DNA of 64,000 nucleotides from Diaphorobacter aerolatus (GCF_014489535.1 NZ_CP060783.1:868001-932000), one strand, 5' to 3'. Positions 47,015 to 60,402 are shown, counted from the stretch's first letter. Program-made: numbers and translations. Notes: generated from the letters alone by a model not told the origin.

Positions 47015-48424
47015 TCAGGTGCTTTTCAAACTCTTCAAAACTTTTTCGCGCCCCAGCAGCTCAAGCACCGCGTCCACCGAAGGCGTGTGCGCAGTGCCCA
47101 GCGTCAGCACGCGAACCGGCATGGCGAGTTGCGGCATCTTGACGCCCTGCTCCTTGAGGACCTGCTTGATGGCGGCGCCGATGGCGTCCTTGTTCCATTC
47201 CACCGTTTCCATGGCGGTTGCGAAGGCGGCCAGCAATGGCGTGGCGGCATCGGTCACGTGCTTGGCATAGTCTTCGGCGTTGCGCTCGATACCGTCCATG
47301 TAGAACAGTTTTGCCCAGCCCGCGAGATCGACGAGCGTGTCGCAGCGATCCTTGAACAGACCGGCGATGCGCTTTAGACGGTCATCCGCATCGATACGGC
47401 TTTCATCGACACCCGCCGCGACGACAAATGGCTTGATCAACGCGGCCAGTTCGGCGTCATCCATCATCTTCATGTGCTGGGCATTCACCCAGCGCAGCTT
47501 GGCTTCGTCGAACTGTCCGGCGCTGCGGCCCAGATGGTCGAGGTTGAACCAGTCGATGAATTGCTGGCGCGAGAAGATTTCATCGTCGCCGTGGCTCCAG
47601 CCCAGACGTGCGAGGTAGTTCACCATCGCGTCGGGCAGATAGCCTTCGTCGCGATACTGCGTGACCGCCTTGGCGCCGTTGCGTTTGCTCATCTTCTCGC
47701 CCTGCTCGTTGAGCACGGTCGGCAGGTGCGCGAATACCGGCACCTTGGCACCCAGCGCTTCGAAGATATGGATCTGGCGCGGCGTGTTGTTCACGTGATC
47801 ATCGCCGCGGATCACGTGGGTGATGCGCATGTCCATGTCGTCCACGCAAACGCAGAAGTTGTAGGTCGGCGTGCCATCGGGACGCGCGATCACCAGATCG
47901 TCGAGTTCGGAGTTCTGGAACTCGATAGGGCCCTTGCACTTGTCGTCCCAGCCAACGACGCCGGTCAGAGGCGTCTTGAAGCGCAGCACGGGCTTCACAC
48001 CCTCGGGCACGGGCGGCAGGACCTTGCCTGCTTCCGGGCGCCATGTGCCGTCGTAGCGTGGCTTTTCCTTGGCGGCCATCTGCTTTTCGCGCAGCGCGTC
48101 CAGTTCCTCCATGCTCATGTAGCAAGGATAGACGGCACCCTTGGCCTGAAGCTGCGCCAGCACTTCCTTGTAGCGGTCCATGCGCTGCATCTGGAAGAAC
48201 GGGCCTTCGTCATGATCGAGCCTGAGCCACTCCATGCCTTCGATGATCACATCGACCGACGCCTGCGTGGAGCGCTCGAGATCGGTGTCCTCGATGCGCA
48301 GAATGAAGTCGCCCCGATTGGCGCGCGCAAAGGCCCATGGATAGAGCGCCGAGCGGATGTTGCCCAGATGAATGAAGCCCGTCGGCGACGGAGCGAATCG
48401 GGTGCGTACTTTTTCTTGGGTCAT
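47015..48424 (-). CDS. gltX: Glutamyl-tRNA synthetase
   Basis: A 469-residue class I aminoacyl-tRNA synthetase. The HIGH-type motif is [20 protein letters not shown] and the KMSKS-type motif is [11 protein letters not shown]. The start ATG overlaps the metZ stop (ATGA). Downstream on the same strand are the tRNA-Glu genes it charges, among others. Confidence 0.97.
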   Translation of the reverse strand: MTQEKVRTRFAPSPTGFIHLGNIRSALYPWAFARANRGDFILRIEDTDLERSTQASVDVIIEGMEWLRLDHDEGPFFQMQRMDRYKEVLAQLQAKGAVYPCYMSMEELDALREKQMAAKEKPRYDGTWRPEAGKVLPPVPEGVKPVLRFKTPLTGVVGWDDKCKGPIEFQNSELDDLVIARPDGTPTYNFCVCVDDMDMRITHVIRGDDHVNNTPRQIHIFEALGAKVPVFAHLPTVLNEQGEKMSKRNGAKAVTQYRDEGYLPDAMVNYLARLGWSHGDDEIFSRQQFIDWFNLDHLGRSAGQFDEAKLRWVNAQHMKMMDDAELAALIKPFVVAAGVDESRIDADDRLKRIAGLFKDRCDTLVDLAGWAKLFYMDGIERNAEDYAKHVTDAATPLLAAFATAMETVEWNKDAIGAAIKQVLKEQGVKMPQLAMPVRVLTLGTAHTPSVDAVLELLGREKVLKSLKST

Positions 48425-49634
48425 TTCAATGTATCCAGTCCACGCGAGAGATCGGCCTTGAGATCGCCCAGATGCTCAAGCCCCACGGAAACGCGAATCA
48501 GGCCCTGCCCCACGCCTGCGGCCTGACGCTGATCTTCGGTGAGACGACCATGCGAGGTGCTGGCCGGATGCGTGATGGTGGTCTTCACATCGCCCAGGTT
48601 GGCGGTGATGCTGCAAACGCGCGTGCTGTCCACGACATGGAAGGCGTTGGCGCGCAACTGCTCGGCCCCCTCGCCCACCACGTTGAATGCGATCACCGCG
48701 CCGCCCATGCCGTTTTGCTGGCGCATCGCGAGTTCATGCTGCGGATGGCTCTTCAACCCGGGGTAGTGCACGCGCGCGACCTTGGGATGTGCCTCAAGCC
48801 AGGTCGCGAGTTCCAGCGCGGCAATGCTCTGCGCCTTCACGCGGATCGACAGGGTTTCAAGACCCTTCATCACGACCCAGGCGTTGAACGGCGCAACGTT
48901 CAAGCCGCCGCTGCGCAAAAACGTGCCCATGACCTTGTCGACCAGCGCCACCGTGCCGCACACGGCCCCGGCCATCACGCGGCCCTGGCCGTCAAGGAAC
49001 TTGGTGCCGGAATGCACGACCAGATCCGCGCCGAACCGGACAGGTTGCTGTAGCACGGGCGATGCAAAGCTGTTGTCGACCGCGAGCAGCGCCCGTTGGC
49101 ATGCGCCACCTCGGCCAACGCGGCAATGTCGCACAGGTCGGTGAGCGGGTTGGTGGGCGTTTCGGCAAACAGCAGTCTGGTATGGGGGCGCACCGCGTCT
49201 TTCCAGGCCTGCACGTCGGTCTGCGACACGAAGGTGGTCTCCACGCCGAAGCGGGCCATCTCGGTGCCAAGCAGCTTGATGGTCGAGCCGAACATCGACT
49301 GCGAGCAGATCACGTGATCTCCCGTTTTCAGAGCGGTCATCGCCACCAGCAGAATCGCCGACATGCCGGTGGAGGTGGCGACCGCGCATTCGGTGCCTTC
49401 CATCGCCGCCAGACGTTTTTCAAAGCTGGTGACCGTCGGATTGCTGGTGCGACTGTAGGTATAGCCCTCTTCCTGCGCGGCGAAACGGCGCGCCGCCGTT
49501 TCGCAGTCCGGTTGCACGAAGCTGCTGGTCAGATACAGCGCTTCGCTGTGCTCACCCCACTGGCTGCGGTCGATCGCTTCGCGTACGGCGAGCGTGTCCG
49601 GGTGCAGGCCTTGCGGCAATGTTCTGTCGGTCAC
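48421..49634 (-). CDS. metZ: O-succinylhomoserine sulfhydrylase, frameshifted
   Basis: A 404-residue (restored) PLP enzyme of the Cys/Met metabolism family that makes homocysteine from O-succinylhomoserine and sulfide. The GTG start at 49634 has AAGGA upstream. The N-terminal part runs [19 protein letters not shown] to [20 protein letters not shown]. The rest ([18 protein letters not shown], then the PLP lysine in [12 protein letters not shown]) lies in another frame. One base is missing beside the CCC at 49092-49094. Conserved order purF-metZ-gltX is seen here. Confidence 0.9.
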
Positions 49635-49755
49635 GATAAATCCTTCGGTATTTTCATTCGGGCCATCGAAGTCCGCGATGGGCGGTGGGCGGCAGTGCGC
49701 GAGCCAGTCATCCCGCGCGCGACCCGTCCAATGACGGACGGCGCGGGCGGACACA

Positions 49756-51236
49756 TCAGGCGAGCTGGGCGTCCTCGTCGTCTTCCATGGCCTCGTTGCG
49801 GCCTGCGTTGATCGCGTTGATCTCGCCGTCAGAGATGTCGCCCGTGATGTACTCGCCATCGAAGCACGATGCCTCGAAGCCCTGCACCTTCGGGTTGATC
49901 TTGCCAACGGCGATCTTCATCGCGTCCACATCCTGATAGATCAACGCATCGCAACCGATGACCTGGCGGATTTCCTCCACCGTGCGGTCGTGCGCGACGA
50001 GTTCGGTCTTGGTCGGCATGTCGATGCCATACACGTTCGGATAACGCACGGGTGGCGCGGCCGAGGCCAGATAGACCTTCACGGCGCCCGCATCGCGCGC
50101 CATCTGCACAATCTCCTTGGAGGTGGTGCCGCGCACGATGGAATCATCGACCAGCAGCACGCTACGGCCCTTGAACTCGCTGCCGATGGCATTGAGCTTC
50201 TGGCGCACCGATTTCTTGCGCGTGGATTGTCCGGGCATGATGAAGGTGCGACCCACGTAGCGGTTCTTCACAAAGCCTTCGCGATACGGAATGCCGAGCA
50301 GTTGCGCCAGTTGCATGGCGCTGGGTCGGCTGGATTCCGGGATCGGGATGATCGCGTCGATATGGTTCGGCGGCACGGTGGAGATCACGCGCTTGGCCAG
50401 CGTCTCGCCCATGTTCAGGCGCGCCTGATAGACCGAGATGCCGTCCATCACCGAGTCGGGGCGTGCCAGATAGACGTACTCGAACACGCAGGGATGCAGC
50501 ATGGTCGATTCGGCGCATTGCTCGGCCTCCATGCGGCCATCCTCATGAATGAACACCGCCTCGCCCGGCGCAACGTCGCGCTCGAGCTGGTGCAGCGTGC
50601 CCTCCAGCGCGACCGACTCGCTCGCCAGCATGATGGTGCCGTCGGCGCCCTTGCCGATGCACAGCGGGCGAATGCCATAGGGATCGCGAAACGCCAGCAG
50701 ACCGTAGCCCGCGATCAGCGCAATCACCGAGTATGAACCCTTGAGGCGCTTGTGCACCGCGCGAACGGCCTTGAACACGTCTTCACTCTTGAGCGCCGCG
50801 CCGCTCGTGGCGCGCGCCAGCTCGTGCGCCAGCACGTTGACCAGCACTTCGGAATCGCTGTCGGTGTTGGTGTGGCGATGGTCGGTGCTGACCAGTTCCT
50901 CGCGCAGTTGCTTGGCGTTCGTGAGGTTGCCGTTGTGCACCATGTAGATGCCGAACGGCGCATTCACGTAGAACGGCTGGGCTTCTTCCTCGCTGGCGGC
51001 ATTTCCGGCGGTCGGGTAGCGGCACTGCCCAGACCCACGGTGCCCGGAAGCGCGCGCATGTTGCGGGTGCGAAAAACGTCCTTGACCATGCCCTTGGCCT
51101 TGTGCATGAAGAACTTGCGCCCTTCCTGCGTGACGATGCCTGCCGCGTCCTGGCCGCGATGCTGCAAGAGCAGCAAGGAGTCATAGATCAGTTGATTGAC
51201 AGGGGTCGAACTGACTACACCGACGATTCCACACAT
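49756..51236 (-). CDS. purF: Amidophosphoribosyltransferase, frameshifted
   Basis: The first enzyme of purine synthesis, 493 residues when restored. The start MCGIVGVVSSTPVNQL places the catalytic Cys at position 2. The N-terminal part ends near ALPGTVGLG. The remainder (VNAPFGIYMVHNGNLTNAKQ, PRPP loop LLVDDSIVRGTTSKEIVQMA) is one frame over. One base is missing beside the CCC at 51028-51030; adding it gives QCRYPTAGNAASEEEAQPFY at the join, the expected family sequence. It follows cvpA as in E. coli. Confidence 0.92.
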
Positions 51237-51334
51237 ATTCGGTTTCCATTCTCTGGCGGGGAAAGATCCACCAAACACTCACAATAATTTCCAACGTCCC
51301 GGCGGGACCTCAATTGTCGCCGCGAATTGCCCGT

Positions 51335-51822
51335 TCACGCGGGTAGCCGTACGGCCATGTCGGACGGAAGCAGGGGTTTTGCCGCAGCGAGCGCAGCTTC
51401 CAATATGGAGGCGGACTGCGCGTTTTTCCACCACTGCGCCTCATGCATCGGCGTGAGCTGGGCGACCACCGCCACCACCAGCAGCACCAGCACCCGCGAA
51501 GCAGCCCGAAAATGCCGCCCAGCGCGCGATCCGCAGGACGAAGCCCGATGGCATCAATCAACTTCTTCATGAGCCAGGCCAGGAAACTGCAGGCAAAGAT
51601 CGCTACCACGAATACCAGCACGAAGCCGACCGCGTGCTGAATGGTGGCGTCATAGTCCTTCATCGGCAGCAAGGCCGCCGCGTCCGCCGCAAACCATTGC
51701 GCCAGAAAGAAGGCGACGATCCAGCTGGCCAGCGAAAGCAGCTCGAATACCAGTCCGCGCCAAGCACCCAGGACCAGCGAGCCGACCAGCACGATGATGC
51801 ACAACCAATCCAGCGCAGCCAT
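51335..51822 (-). CDS. cvpA: CvpA-family membrane protein, frameshifted
   Basis: A 162-residue (restored) protein with four membrane spans ([18 protein letters not shown] onward; [20 protein letters not shown]). After GGIFGLLRG the frame degenerates into Trp/Cys/Arg. One missing base beside CCC at 51493-51495 hides [20 protein letters not shown] and a stop at 51335-51337. It is upstream of purF as in many proteobacteria; its function is linked to envelope and colicin V phenotypes. Confidence 0.88.
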
Positions 51823-51859
51823 GCGCGACTCCGATCAGTGCGTCAGATTCACAGCGGGA

Positions 51860-52843
51860 TCACCGAAGCCGGAAGACCCAGCCCTTGACCTTGCCCGCGG
51901 CCTTGTCCGCCTCGACACGGCCGGTGAACGGACCGACGCGAACGCGTGTGCGCTTGCCGTCCTTGGTGTCCACCGTCTGCGTGAACGCCTTGAGACCGGA
52001 ACTCGCGAGCTTGCCGCGCACTTCCTGCGCCTTGTCGGCATCGGCAAACGCGCCGACCTGCACGATGAAGCGGCCCTCCGCCTTGGCAGCGGCTGTTGCC
52101 GTACTGCTGGAAGAAGGCGGAGAAGACGACGAGCCATCCTTGCCTTCAAGCAAGGCACGAGCGCGTGCCGAATCATCGGCGCGCTGCCTGGGTTCCGGCT
52201 TGGGCTCGGGTTTGGACTCCGGTTTCGCTTCGGGCTTGGGTTCAGGCTTCGCCTCCGGCTTGCGCTCGGGCTTTGGCTCAGGCTTCGGTTCTGGCTTCAC
52301 CTCGGGCTTCACCTCCGGCTTGCGCTCGGGCTTTGCTTCGGGCTTGGTTTCAGGCTTGGAAGCGTCGCGACGTTCCGTGAATGCCGGGGTTGCAGCAGGT
52401 CTTGAAGCCGTCGAGGCCGGTGGGACCGTCGCCGAAGCCGCCGGGCGATGCGCGGGAGCGGTGACGATTTCCTCGCCATCCGACAAACCGGAATCGGGCA
52501 GCGACGAGCCCGAGCCAGCACGCGCCACGGTCGTCGAACCGGAAGAAGATGCAGCGCCGCTCGCACCAGGCACCACGAGCGGTGCCACCGTGTTGCGATC
52601 AGGCACGTCAACAGGCAGGTTGACGGCGACAGGTCGCGGTTTGGTATCGAACAGCAGTGTGAAAGCCGCCACGCCGGCCACCACGAGCACGGCGGCGCCG
52701 ATCAGGCGGTGGCGCGCACGGCGACGCATGACCTCGACACTCTCGGCCTGCGCAGCAACGCGCGAGCGCCGCGACGTCTTGCCGCCAGGAGTGTCTTGTT
52801 GTTGTTCTTTCTTACCGGACCAGGGAAACTTGATAAAGGCCAT
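51860..52843 (-). CDS. SPOR-domain protein with a Lys-Pro-Glu repeat linker
   Basis: A 327-residue inner-membrane protein. The cytoplasmic N-terminus is Lys/Arg-rich, one span lies near residues 47-66 ([19 protein letters not shown]), a long periplasmic linker carries about 14 tandem KPE-type repeats ([22 protein letters not shown] about 52185-52360), and a C-terminal SPOR domain ([17 protein letters not shown]) follows. SPOR domains bind denuded septal peptidoglycan, so a DedD-like role in division is likely. It sits between folC and cvpA as in many Burkholderiales. Confidence 0.92.
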   Translation of the reverse strand: MAFIKFPWSGKKEQQQDTPGGKTSRRSRVAAQAESVEVMRRRARHRLIGAAVLVVAGVAAFTLLFDTKPRPVAVNLPVDVPDRNTVAPLVVPGASGAASSSGSTTVARAGSGSSLPDSGLSDGEEIVTAPAHRPAASATVPPASTASRPAATPAFTERRDASKPETKPEAKPERKPEVKPEVKPEPKPEPKPERKPEAKPEPKPEAKPESKPEPKPEPRQRADDSARARALLEGKDGSSSSPPSSSSTATAAAKAEGRFIVQVGAFADADKAQEVRGKLASSGLKAFTQTVDTKDGKRTRVRVGPFTGRVEADKAAGKVKGWVFRLR

Positions 52844-52857
52844 GCGCTATGGATTCG

Positions 52858-54183
52858 TTATGCACCCAGATGCTTGGCTTGCAGACGAGGCGTGCCGTGC
52901 TGGAGCACACCGCCCACTGTATAGAACGAGCCAAAAACCACGATTCTATCAGCCGGGTCGGCCGCTGCGATTGCGGCTTGCAAAGCGGCCTCGGGGTTGG
53001 AATACAGCGATGTCTTCACATCGCGTTTGGCACCAGCCACCATCTGCAGCGCGTTCCACTTCTGCTGCAAATGCGCCGCGGTGTCGGCGCGCGGTGTCGG
53101 CAGATCGGTGAAGTACCAACGGTCAATGAGCGGGCCGATCTTGGCAAGCATCGGCGTCAGGTCCTTGTCCGCCATGGCGCCGAACACCGCGTGGGTGACC
53201 GGGAAATAGCCCATCGCGTCCAGATTGGCGGTCAGCGCCGCGACCGAATGCGGGTTGTGCGCCACGTCGAGCACCATGGTCGGCTGGCCCGGAATGATCT
53301 GGAAGCGACCCGGCAGCTCCACCATCGCAAGCCCGGTGCGCACGGCCTGCGCCGTGACGGGCAGCCGGTCGCGAAGCGCCTCGAACGCCGCGAGCACGCC
53401 CGAGGCGTTCACCAACTGGTTGGCCCCGCGCAGCGCCGGATAACCGAGACCGGCATAACGCCGGCCGCGACCCGCCCAGGCCCATTGCTGCTTGTCGCCG
53501 GTGAAGTTGAAATCGATGCCGAAGCGCCAGAGATCCGCGCCGATGTCGTTGGCGTGGTCGATCACGCTTTGCGGTGCCATCGGATCGCTCACCACGGCGG
53601 GTTTGCCCGGGCGCATGATGCCGGCCTTCTCGCGCCCGATGGTTTCGCGATCCGGGCCGAGGAATTCCATGTGATCGAGATCGATGCTGGTGATGATCGC
53701 GCAGTCAGTATCGACGATATTGGTGGCGTCGAGGCGTCCGCCCATGCCGACTTCGAGGATCACCACGTCGAGCCTGGCCAGACTCAGCAAGCGCAGAATC
53801 GCGAGCGTCGTGAACTCGAAATAAGTCAGTGCAATCTCGTTGCCGCCCTGCACTCGCGCCGCCTCGACCGCCGCGAATTGCTCCACGAGCTGGGCCGCCG
53901 TGACGATCTCGCCGTAAACGCGGCAACGCTCCTCGAAATGCACCAGATGCGGCGAGGTGAACACGCCCGTCCGGTAGCCCGACTGCAGCGCCACGGCTTC
54001 GAGCATCGCGCAGGTGGAGCCCTTGCCATTGGTACCGGCCACGGTGATCACGGGGCAATCGAAATGCAGGTTCAGCCGCTTGGCCACCTCGCCCACGCGT
54101 TCGAGGCCCATTTCGATGTTGCGGGGATGCAGGCTTTCGCAATAGCTCAGCCAGCCGTCCAGAGTGTCAGGAAGATTGTGCAT
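52858..54183 (-). CDS. folC: Dihydrofolate synthase / folylpolyglutamate synthase
   Basis: A 441-residue Mur-ligase-fold enzyme that adds glutamate to dihydropteroate and folates. The P-loop is [17 protein letters not shown]; other motifs are [18 protein letters not shown] and [13 protein letters not shown]. The ATG at 54183 ([17 protein letters not shown]) is preferred over upstream codons by family match. It lies divergently 47 bases from the ArsC/Spx-like gene. Confidence 0.95.
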   Translation of the reverse strand: MHNLPDTLDGWLSYCESLHPRNIEMGLERVGEVAKRLNLHFDCPVITVAGTNGKGSTCAMLEAVALQSGYRTGVFTSPHLVHFEERCRVYGEIVTAAQLVEQFAAVEAARVQGGNEIALTYFEFTTLAILRLLSLARLDVVILEVGMGGRLDATNIVDTDCAIITSIDLDHMEFLGPDRETIGREKAGIMRPGKPAVVSDPMAPQSVIDHANDIGADLWRFGIDFNFTGDKQQWAWAGRGRRYAGLGYPALRGANQLVNASGVLAAFEALRDRLPVTAQAVRTGLAMVELPGRFQIIPGQPTMVLDVAHNPHSVAALTANLDAMGYFPVTHAVFGAMADKDLTPMLAKIGPLIDRWYFTDLPTPRADTAAHLQQKWNALQMVAGAKRDVKTSLYSNPEAALQAAIAAADPADRIVVFGSFYTVGGVLQHGTPRLQAKHLGA

Positions 54184-54230
54184 ACAGCCCGGCATTGTCG
54201 CGCACGGCGGCATGAGCGATGATCGGCTCC

Positions 54231-54605
54231 ATGAGTACCCCCACAATCATCATCTACGGAATCCCGAACTGCGACACCGTGAAAAAGGCGCGAAGCTGGC
54301 TCACGGATCAGGGCGTGAACTACGAGTTTCACGACTTCAAAAAGCAAGGCGTTCCGGCAGACCGGCTGCCGCTTTGGCTCAAGGCCGTGGGCCGCGACAA
54401 GCTGCTCAACACCAAGGGCACGACCTGGCGCAAGCTCGATCCTGCCGTTCAGGCCCAAGCCAGCGACGATGCGGGCGCAATCGAGGTCATGAAGGAACAC
54501 GCGTCCGTCATCAAGCGCCCGGTCGTCGAATGGCAGGGCCAGGCGAGCGGCCCTGTCACCGTCGGTTTCGACGTTCAGAAGTGGAACGAATTGATCGGCA
54601 ACTGA
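54231..54605 (+). CDS. ArsC/Spx/YffB-family thioredoxin-fold protein
   Basis: A 124-residue protein with IYGIPNCDTVKKARSWL (a single conserved Cys) and VIKRPVVEWQG, typical of the YffB branch. The family binds glutathione or thiols, and its true function is unclear. The ATG at 54231 is favoured over one 12 bases upstream by family match. Confidence 0.88.
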   Translation: MSTPTIIIYGIPNCDTVKKARSWLTDQGVNYEFHDFKKQGVPADRLPLWLKAVGRDKLLNTKGTTWRKLDPAVQAQASDDAGAIEVMKEHASVIKRPVVEWQGQASGPVTVGFDVQKWNELIGN

Positions 54606-54740
54606 CTCAGAAAAGCGAGAAAGTGCTATGAAACCAGGTGTTTACGTAGCTTTACGCTCCCGCACACAACTTTTGACGCTCGGCGCCTAAACTTTTTGTA
54701 AGGCTGGCGCGTTATGCGAGCAGCAAGGAGTTTCCACCTC

Positions 54741-55531
54741 ATGATGAACAAGTTTGTTGCCCTCACCGTGATCACCGCATCGGCCAGCGCCGCGGTGCCT
54801 GCGTTCGCCCAGCAGGAGCAGGGACGTGTGCTGGCGGCCACGCCGGTGATCCAGCAGGTCGCGATTCCGCAGCAGGTCTGCGGCAGCGACTACGTCTATT
54901 CGCGTCGCCAGCCCACGGGCGGCGGCGCGCTGCTCGGTGCCATCGTCGGCGGCCTGGCGGGTAGCGCCATCGGTGGCGGCTCGGGCCGCGCCGCAGCCAC
55001 CGCCATTGGCGCAATGGGCGGCTCCATCGTCGGCAATCAGGTCGAGGCCGGCCCTCCGGGCTACTACCCGGTTCAGCGCTGCGGCACGCAGACCTACTAC
55101 GAAAATCGCACGGTCGGCTATGACGTGACCTACGAATATGCGGGCCGCCGCTACACCACGCGCACGGACTACGCCCCGGTCAATGGATTCCGCTGTCGGT
55201 CCAACCGGCCTCTCAGGGCGGATACGGTGCCTATGACCCTTATGGTCGCCCCTACGCGCAGCAGCCCTACGACCAGTACCCGCAGCAACCGCAGCAACCG
55301 CAGCAGCCCCAAGGCTACTACGGAGACAACCGCTATGACGAGCCACAGGGCGCTGCCTACGACAATCGCTACTACGACAACGGTGGATACCAGAACAACG
55401 GCTACCAGGGCGGCAGCAGCTATCCGCAGCCCGGCACCGTGGTCTCGAGCCCGAGCGGCACCTACAGCGCGCCCGTCACCGATGGAAATATCGAATACCG
55501 CAACTCGCGCAACGAGCCCTATCGTCCCTGA
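54741..55531 (+). CDS. Glycine-zipper 2TM-domain outer-membrane-type protein, frameshifted
   Basis: 263 residues when restored. It has a signal peptide (FVALTVITASASAAVPAFA), a glycine-zipper segment (ALLGAIVGGLAGSAIGGGSG) and then a Tyr-rich region. After TDYAPVNGF the frame as read becomes Arg/Thr/Ser-rich. One missing C at 55190-55191 hides a low-complexity Gln/Pro/Tyr/Asn tail (YPQQPQQPQQPQGYYGDNRY) ending NSRNEPYRP at 55529-55531. Function unknown; glycine-zipper proteins are envelope stress or lipoprotein-like (SlyB/Rcs) relatives. Confidence 0.8.
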
Positions 55532-55690
55532 CGCCACCCTCCTCGTTCTACACGGCAAAGGAGCTCCAGCAGCTCCTTTTTCTTTGCCTCCGTGCTTTGG
55601 CACATGCCGCGCGAACCCGGAGCCTCGTCGAGGAGCCTAGAATCGAGGGCTTGACCGATTCCCTCCTCCAACGAATTTCAGCGCACCTCC

Positions 55691-57428
<1,738 letters not shown>

Positions 57429-57430
57429 TT

Positions 57431-57472
57431 CCAGGGCCTGTTTCAAGCTACATTTTTTGAATCAGGCCCTGG
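57431..57472 (+). terminator. Long hairpin after argG
   Basis: CCAGGGCCTG (57431-57440) and CAGGCCCTGG (57463-57472) pair perfectly, and the stem extends with TTTCAA/TTGAAT. No T-run follows directly, so it may be an attenuated terminator or an mRNA-stabilising stem. Confidence 0.55.
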
Positions 57473-57691
57473 TTCCGGCAACGCTTTTAGCCCTTCGCCA
57501 CGTATTGACATACCTAAGCCCAGGATTGTCGCCCTCACGCACAATTCACGGGTTGCAGAGTCACCAATCGAAAAATCGGTTTCATTGATTCGACCTTCGT
57601 GGGCCCTTGACGCGATCCGCTCAACGGCCCGTTGTTTTGCTACCGGCCCACGCACACTCCGCACGCGTGAGCCAAGTCACCAAGGACCTTC

Positions 57692-58666
57692 ATGCTTCGC
57701 AGAAATGCTTTGCTCGCCACCGCAGCCGTCTCCATTGCCATGGGTGCTCCCATCCTGGCGCAAGCCAAGGACGCCTGGCCCGTCAAGACGATCACTCTGG
57801 TGCAGCCCTACTCTCCCGGCGGCACCAGCGACATGCTGGCGCGCATCATCGCTGTGGAACTGGAAAAGCGCATCGACGCCAACGTCATCGTGGACAGCAA
57901 GGCCGGCGCCAATGGCAACATTGCTACGGCCTTCGTGAGCCGTGCCAAGCCCGATGGCGGCACCTTCCTCGTGGGATCGAGCAGCCCGGTGGTGATTTCG
58001 CCCACGCTGTACAAGAGCGTTCCCTACGATCCGCGCAAGGATCTGACGCCCATCACCACGCTCGCCAAGGCACCGTTCCTGCTGGTGACCAGCGCCAAGT
58101 CGGGTATCAACTCGATGGACGACCTGATGAAGGAAATCAAGGCCGACAAGGTGAATTTCGGCTCCGCCGGTGCAGGCTCGCCGCAGCACATGATCGTGGA
58201 AATGTTCCAGATGCAGGCCAAGGTGAAGTCGCCGCACATCCCCTACAAGGGCTCGGCTCCGCTGGTCCTGGCGGTGATGTCCAACGAGGTGCAGTACGCC
58301 ATCGACAATCCGGTGCCGCTCAAGCCGCAGATCGATGCCGGCAAGATCAGGGCATTGGCCATCACCAGCAAGAATCCTTCGCCCAAGTTTCCGGGCGTCA
58401 AGAGCCTGCATGAACTCGGCTTCACCAACTTCGACGTGGAACCCTGGTACGGCATGATCGGCTCCAAGGGCATGCCCAAGGAACTGGCCGAGCGCATGAA
58501 CGGCTATGTGCAGGAAATCCTCAAGCAGGACAACGTCAAGCAGAAGATTTCCGAACTGGGCGCAGAAGCCTACGGCATGAGCACGGCGGACTTCGCCAAG
58601 CTCATCGACTCCGACATCAAGAAGTGGGGCGAGGCCGTCAAGGCTTCCGGCGCAACCGCCGACTGA
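57692..58666 (+). CDS. Bug/TctC-family tripartite tricarboxylate transporter receptor
   Basis: A 324-residue periplasmic binding protein with a signal peptide (ALLATAAVSIAMGAPILAQA). Family motifs are WPVKTITLVQPYSPGGTSDM, GANGNIATAFVSRAKPDG and GSAGAGSPQHM. Bug proteins are greatly expanded in Burkholderiales and usually lack adjacent membrane genes, as here. Ligand unknown. Confidence 0.92.
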   Translation: MLRRNALLATAAVSIAMGAPILAQAKDAWPVKTITLVQPYSPGGTSDMLARIIAVELEKRIDANVIVDSKAGANGNIATAFVSRAKPDGGTFLVGSSSPVVISPTLYKSVPYDPRKDLTPITTLAKAPFLLVTSAKSGINSMDDLMKEIKADKVNFGSAGAGSPQHMIVEMFQMQAKVKSPHIPYKGSAPLVLAVMSNEVQYAIDNPVPLKPQIDAGKIRALAITSKNPSPKFPGVKSLHELGFTNFDVEPWYGMIGSKGMPKELAERMNGYVQEILKQDNVKQKISELGAEAYGMSTADFAKLIDSDIKKWGEAVKASGATAD

Positions 58667-58710
58667 ACGCCGATCACTCCGGCAACCCCATTTGCCACTC
58701 AAATGTGACC

Positions 58711-58745
58711 AAAGGCCCGCGCCACCCTTGGCGGCGGGTCTTTTG
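58711..58745 (+). terminator. Terminator after the Bug gene
   Basis: Imperfect hairpin AAAGGCCCGC...GGCGGGTCTTTT with an inner GCCA/TGGC pair. It is T-rich at the end and may act in both directions. Confidence 0.7.
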
Positions 58746-58845
58746 GTTTCCAGATTCATGGCGGTTGCAACCGCGTCCAAGACCATACCGTGAGCGCGGG
58801 GCGCTACAGTAGCGGCACTCTCATTCAGAAATGTCAGGAATATTC

Positions 58846-59328
58846 GTGAAGCATCGCATCCCTACCGTTCTCGCTGCAGCACTTCTGGCCGCCAGCGCCG
58901 CCTCCAGCGTTTTCGCGGCAGATGACAGCAGCAGCGCCAACAAGCCCGCAGCCGCAGCCGCAACCGCCGCGCCATCCGGCCCGAGCGAAGCCGTGCAAAA
59001 GGCGCTCGACAAGCGCGCCAAGGCCATCGTCGATGCATTCGAAGGCGTGGGCTCGGCGCTGACCGCCGACATGTTCTCGGCCGAATTCAACAAGCAGGCC
59101 ACGCCCGAGCAGGTCCAGCAAGCCATGAAGCAACTGCGCACCGCCGTCGGTTCATGCAAGCTCGCAGGCCGCATCAACAGCCCGGCTCCCGACGGCTCGG
59201 CCTATCTGCTCGACTGCCAGAAGGCCTTCGTGCCGATTGAAATCGGTGTCGAGGAAAAGGCTCCGAACAAGATCCAGAGCCTGCTGTTCCGCGCATCGTT
59301 CTGGCGTCTCGGCGCTGCCGCGCAGTAA
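58846..59328 (+). CDS. Secreted protein of unknown function (DUF3887-like)
   Basis: About 160 residues. The GTG at 58846 is preferred because AGGA lies 7 bases upstream; an ATG at 58831 has no such site. The signal peptide is VLAAALLAASAASSVFA, followed by an Ala/Ser-rich linker and a C-terminal domain (MFSAEFNKQATPEQVQQAMK) resembling DUF3887, with two Cys that could form a disulphide (GSCKLAG, LLDCQKA). Role unknown. Confidence 0.78.
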   Translation: MKHRIPTVLAAALLAASAASSVFAADDSSSANKPAAAAATAAPSGPSEAVQKALDKRAKAIVDAFEGVGSALTADMFSAEFNKQATPEQVQQAMKQLRTAVGSCKLAGRINSPAPDGSAYLLDCQKAFVPIEIGVEEKAPNKIQSLLFRASFWRLGAAAQ

Positions 59329-60402
59329 TCAGACGACGACCGGCTCCGGCTCCAGCCGGATGCCAAAGCGCTCGTATACGCTGGTCTGTATCGCCCGGGC
59401 CAGCGTCATCACCTCGCCGCCCGTCACGCTGTCCTCGCCATGGCCGCGATTGACCAGCACCAGCGCCTGTTTCTCGTAGACCCCGGCCTTCCCAATGGTC
59501 TTGCCCTTCCAGCCGCAGGCATCGATCAGCCAGCCCGCAGCGAGCTTGATCGTGCCGTCGGGCATGGGGTAATGAACGATGCGGGGTTCGCGCGCGATGA
59601 TGTCGGTGCACTGGTACTCGGTGACCGTCGGATTCTTGAAGAAGCTCCCCGCGTTGCCGATCACGGCCGGATCGGGCAACTTGGCGCTACGGATTTCGCA
59701 GACCCAGTCAAAGATCTGCTGCGCCGTCGGTTCGGTGACGCCGGTCTCGGCAATCTTGCGCTCGATGTCCGCGTAGCCGAGATCGGGCGTCCACAGCTTG
59801 GGCAGGCGAAAGCGCACATGCGTGATCACCGCCCGGCCTGCGAGGCCCATGCCGCGCGGCAGGTCGCTGTATTCGCCCGCTGCCGAGGGCGCATGCTTGA
59901 AGATCGAATCGCGGTAGCTGAACGCGCACTGGGCCGCATTCAGCGAAAAGGGCTTGTCGGTCGCCAGATCGACCGCATCAAGCGAATCAAACCGGTCTTG
60001 CAGCTCGACCCCGTAGGCGCCGATGTTCTGCACGGGCGCAGCGCCGACCGTGCCGGGGATCAGCGCCAGGTTTTCCAAGCCGGGATAGCCCTGCGCGATG
60101 GTCCAGGCCACGGCTTCGTGCCAGACCTCGCCTGCGCCGGCCTCGACGATCCAGGCCCTGTCGGTCTCCTCGACCAGCCTGAGCCCCTTGATTTCCATTT
60201 TGAGCACCACCGGCTTCACGTCGCCGGTGATCACGATATTGCTGCCCCCGCCCAGCACGAACACCGGTTGCCCGGCCAGCGCCGGATCGGCGAGCAGGTC
60301 GTGCACATCCTGAACCGAGCGCACGCGCACGAGCGTATGCGCCTTGGCGACAATGCCAAAGGTGTTGTATTGCTGGAGAGGAACGTTGTTCTCGACTAAC
60401 AT
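59329..60402 (-). CDS. murB: UDP-N-acetylenolpyruvoylglucosamine reductase
   Basis: A 357-residue FAD enzyme that completes UDP-N-acetylmuramate for peptidoglycan. The FAD site is [11 protein letters not shown]. Other motifs are [27 protein letters not shown], the catalytic Ser in NAGSFFKNP, and the Glu in RLEPEPVVV at the end. This is the type I E. coli-like form. Its stop abuts the preceding gene (convergent). Confidence 0.96.
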   Translation of the reverse strand: MLVENNVPLQQYNTFGIVAKAHTLVRVRSVQDVHDLLADPALAGQPVFVLGGGSNIVITGDVKPVVLKMEIKGLRLVEETDRAWIVEAGAGEVWHEAVAWTIAQGYPGLENLALIPGTVGAAPVQNIGAYGVELQDRFDSLDAVDLATDKPFSLNAAQCAFSYRDSIFKHAPSAAGEYSDLPRGMGLAGRAVITHVRFRLPKLWTPDLGYADIERKIAETGVTEPTAQQIFDWVCEIRSAKLPDPAVIGNAGSFFKNPTVTEYQCTDIIAREPRIVHYPMPDGTIKLAAGWLIDACGWKGKTIGKAGVYEKQALVLVNRGHGEDSVTGGEVMTLARAIQTSVYERFGIRLEPEPVVV

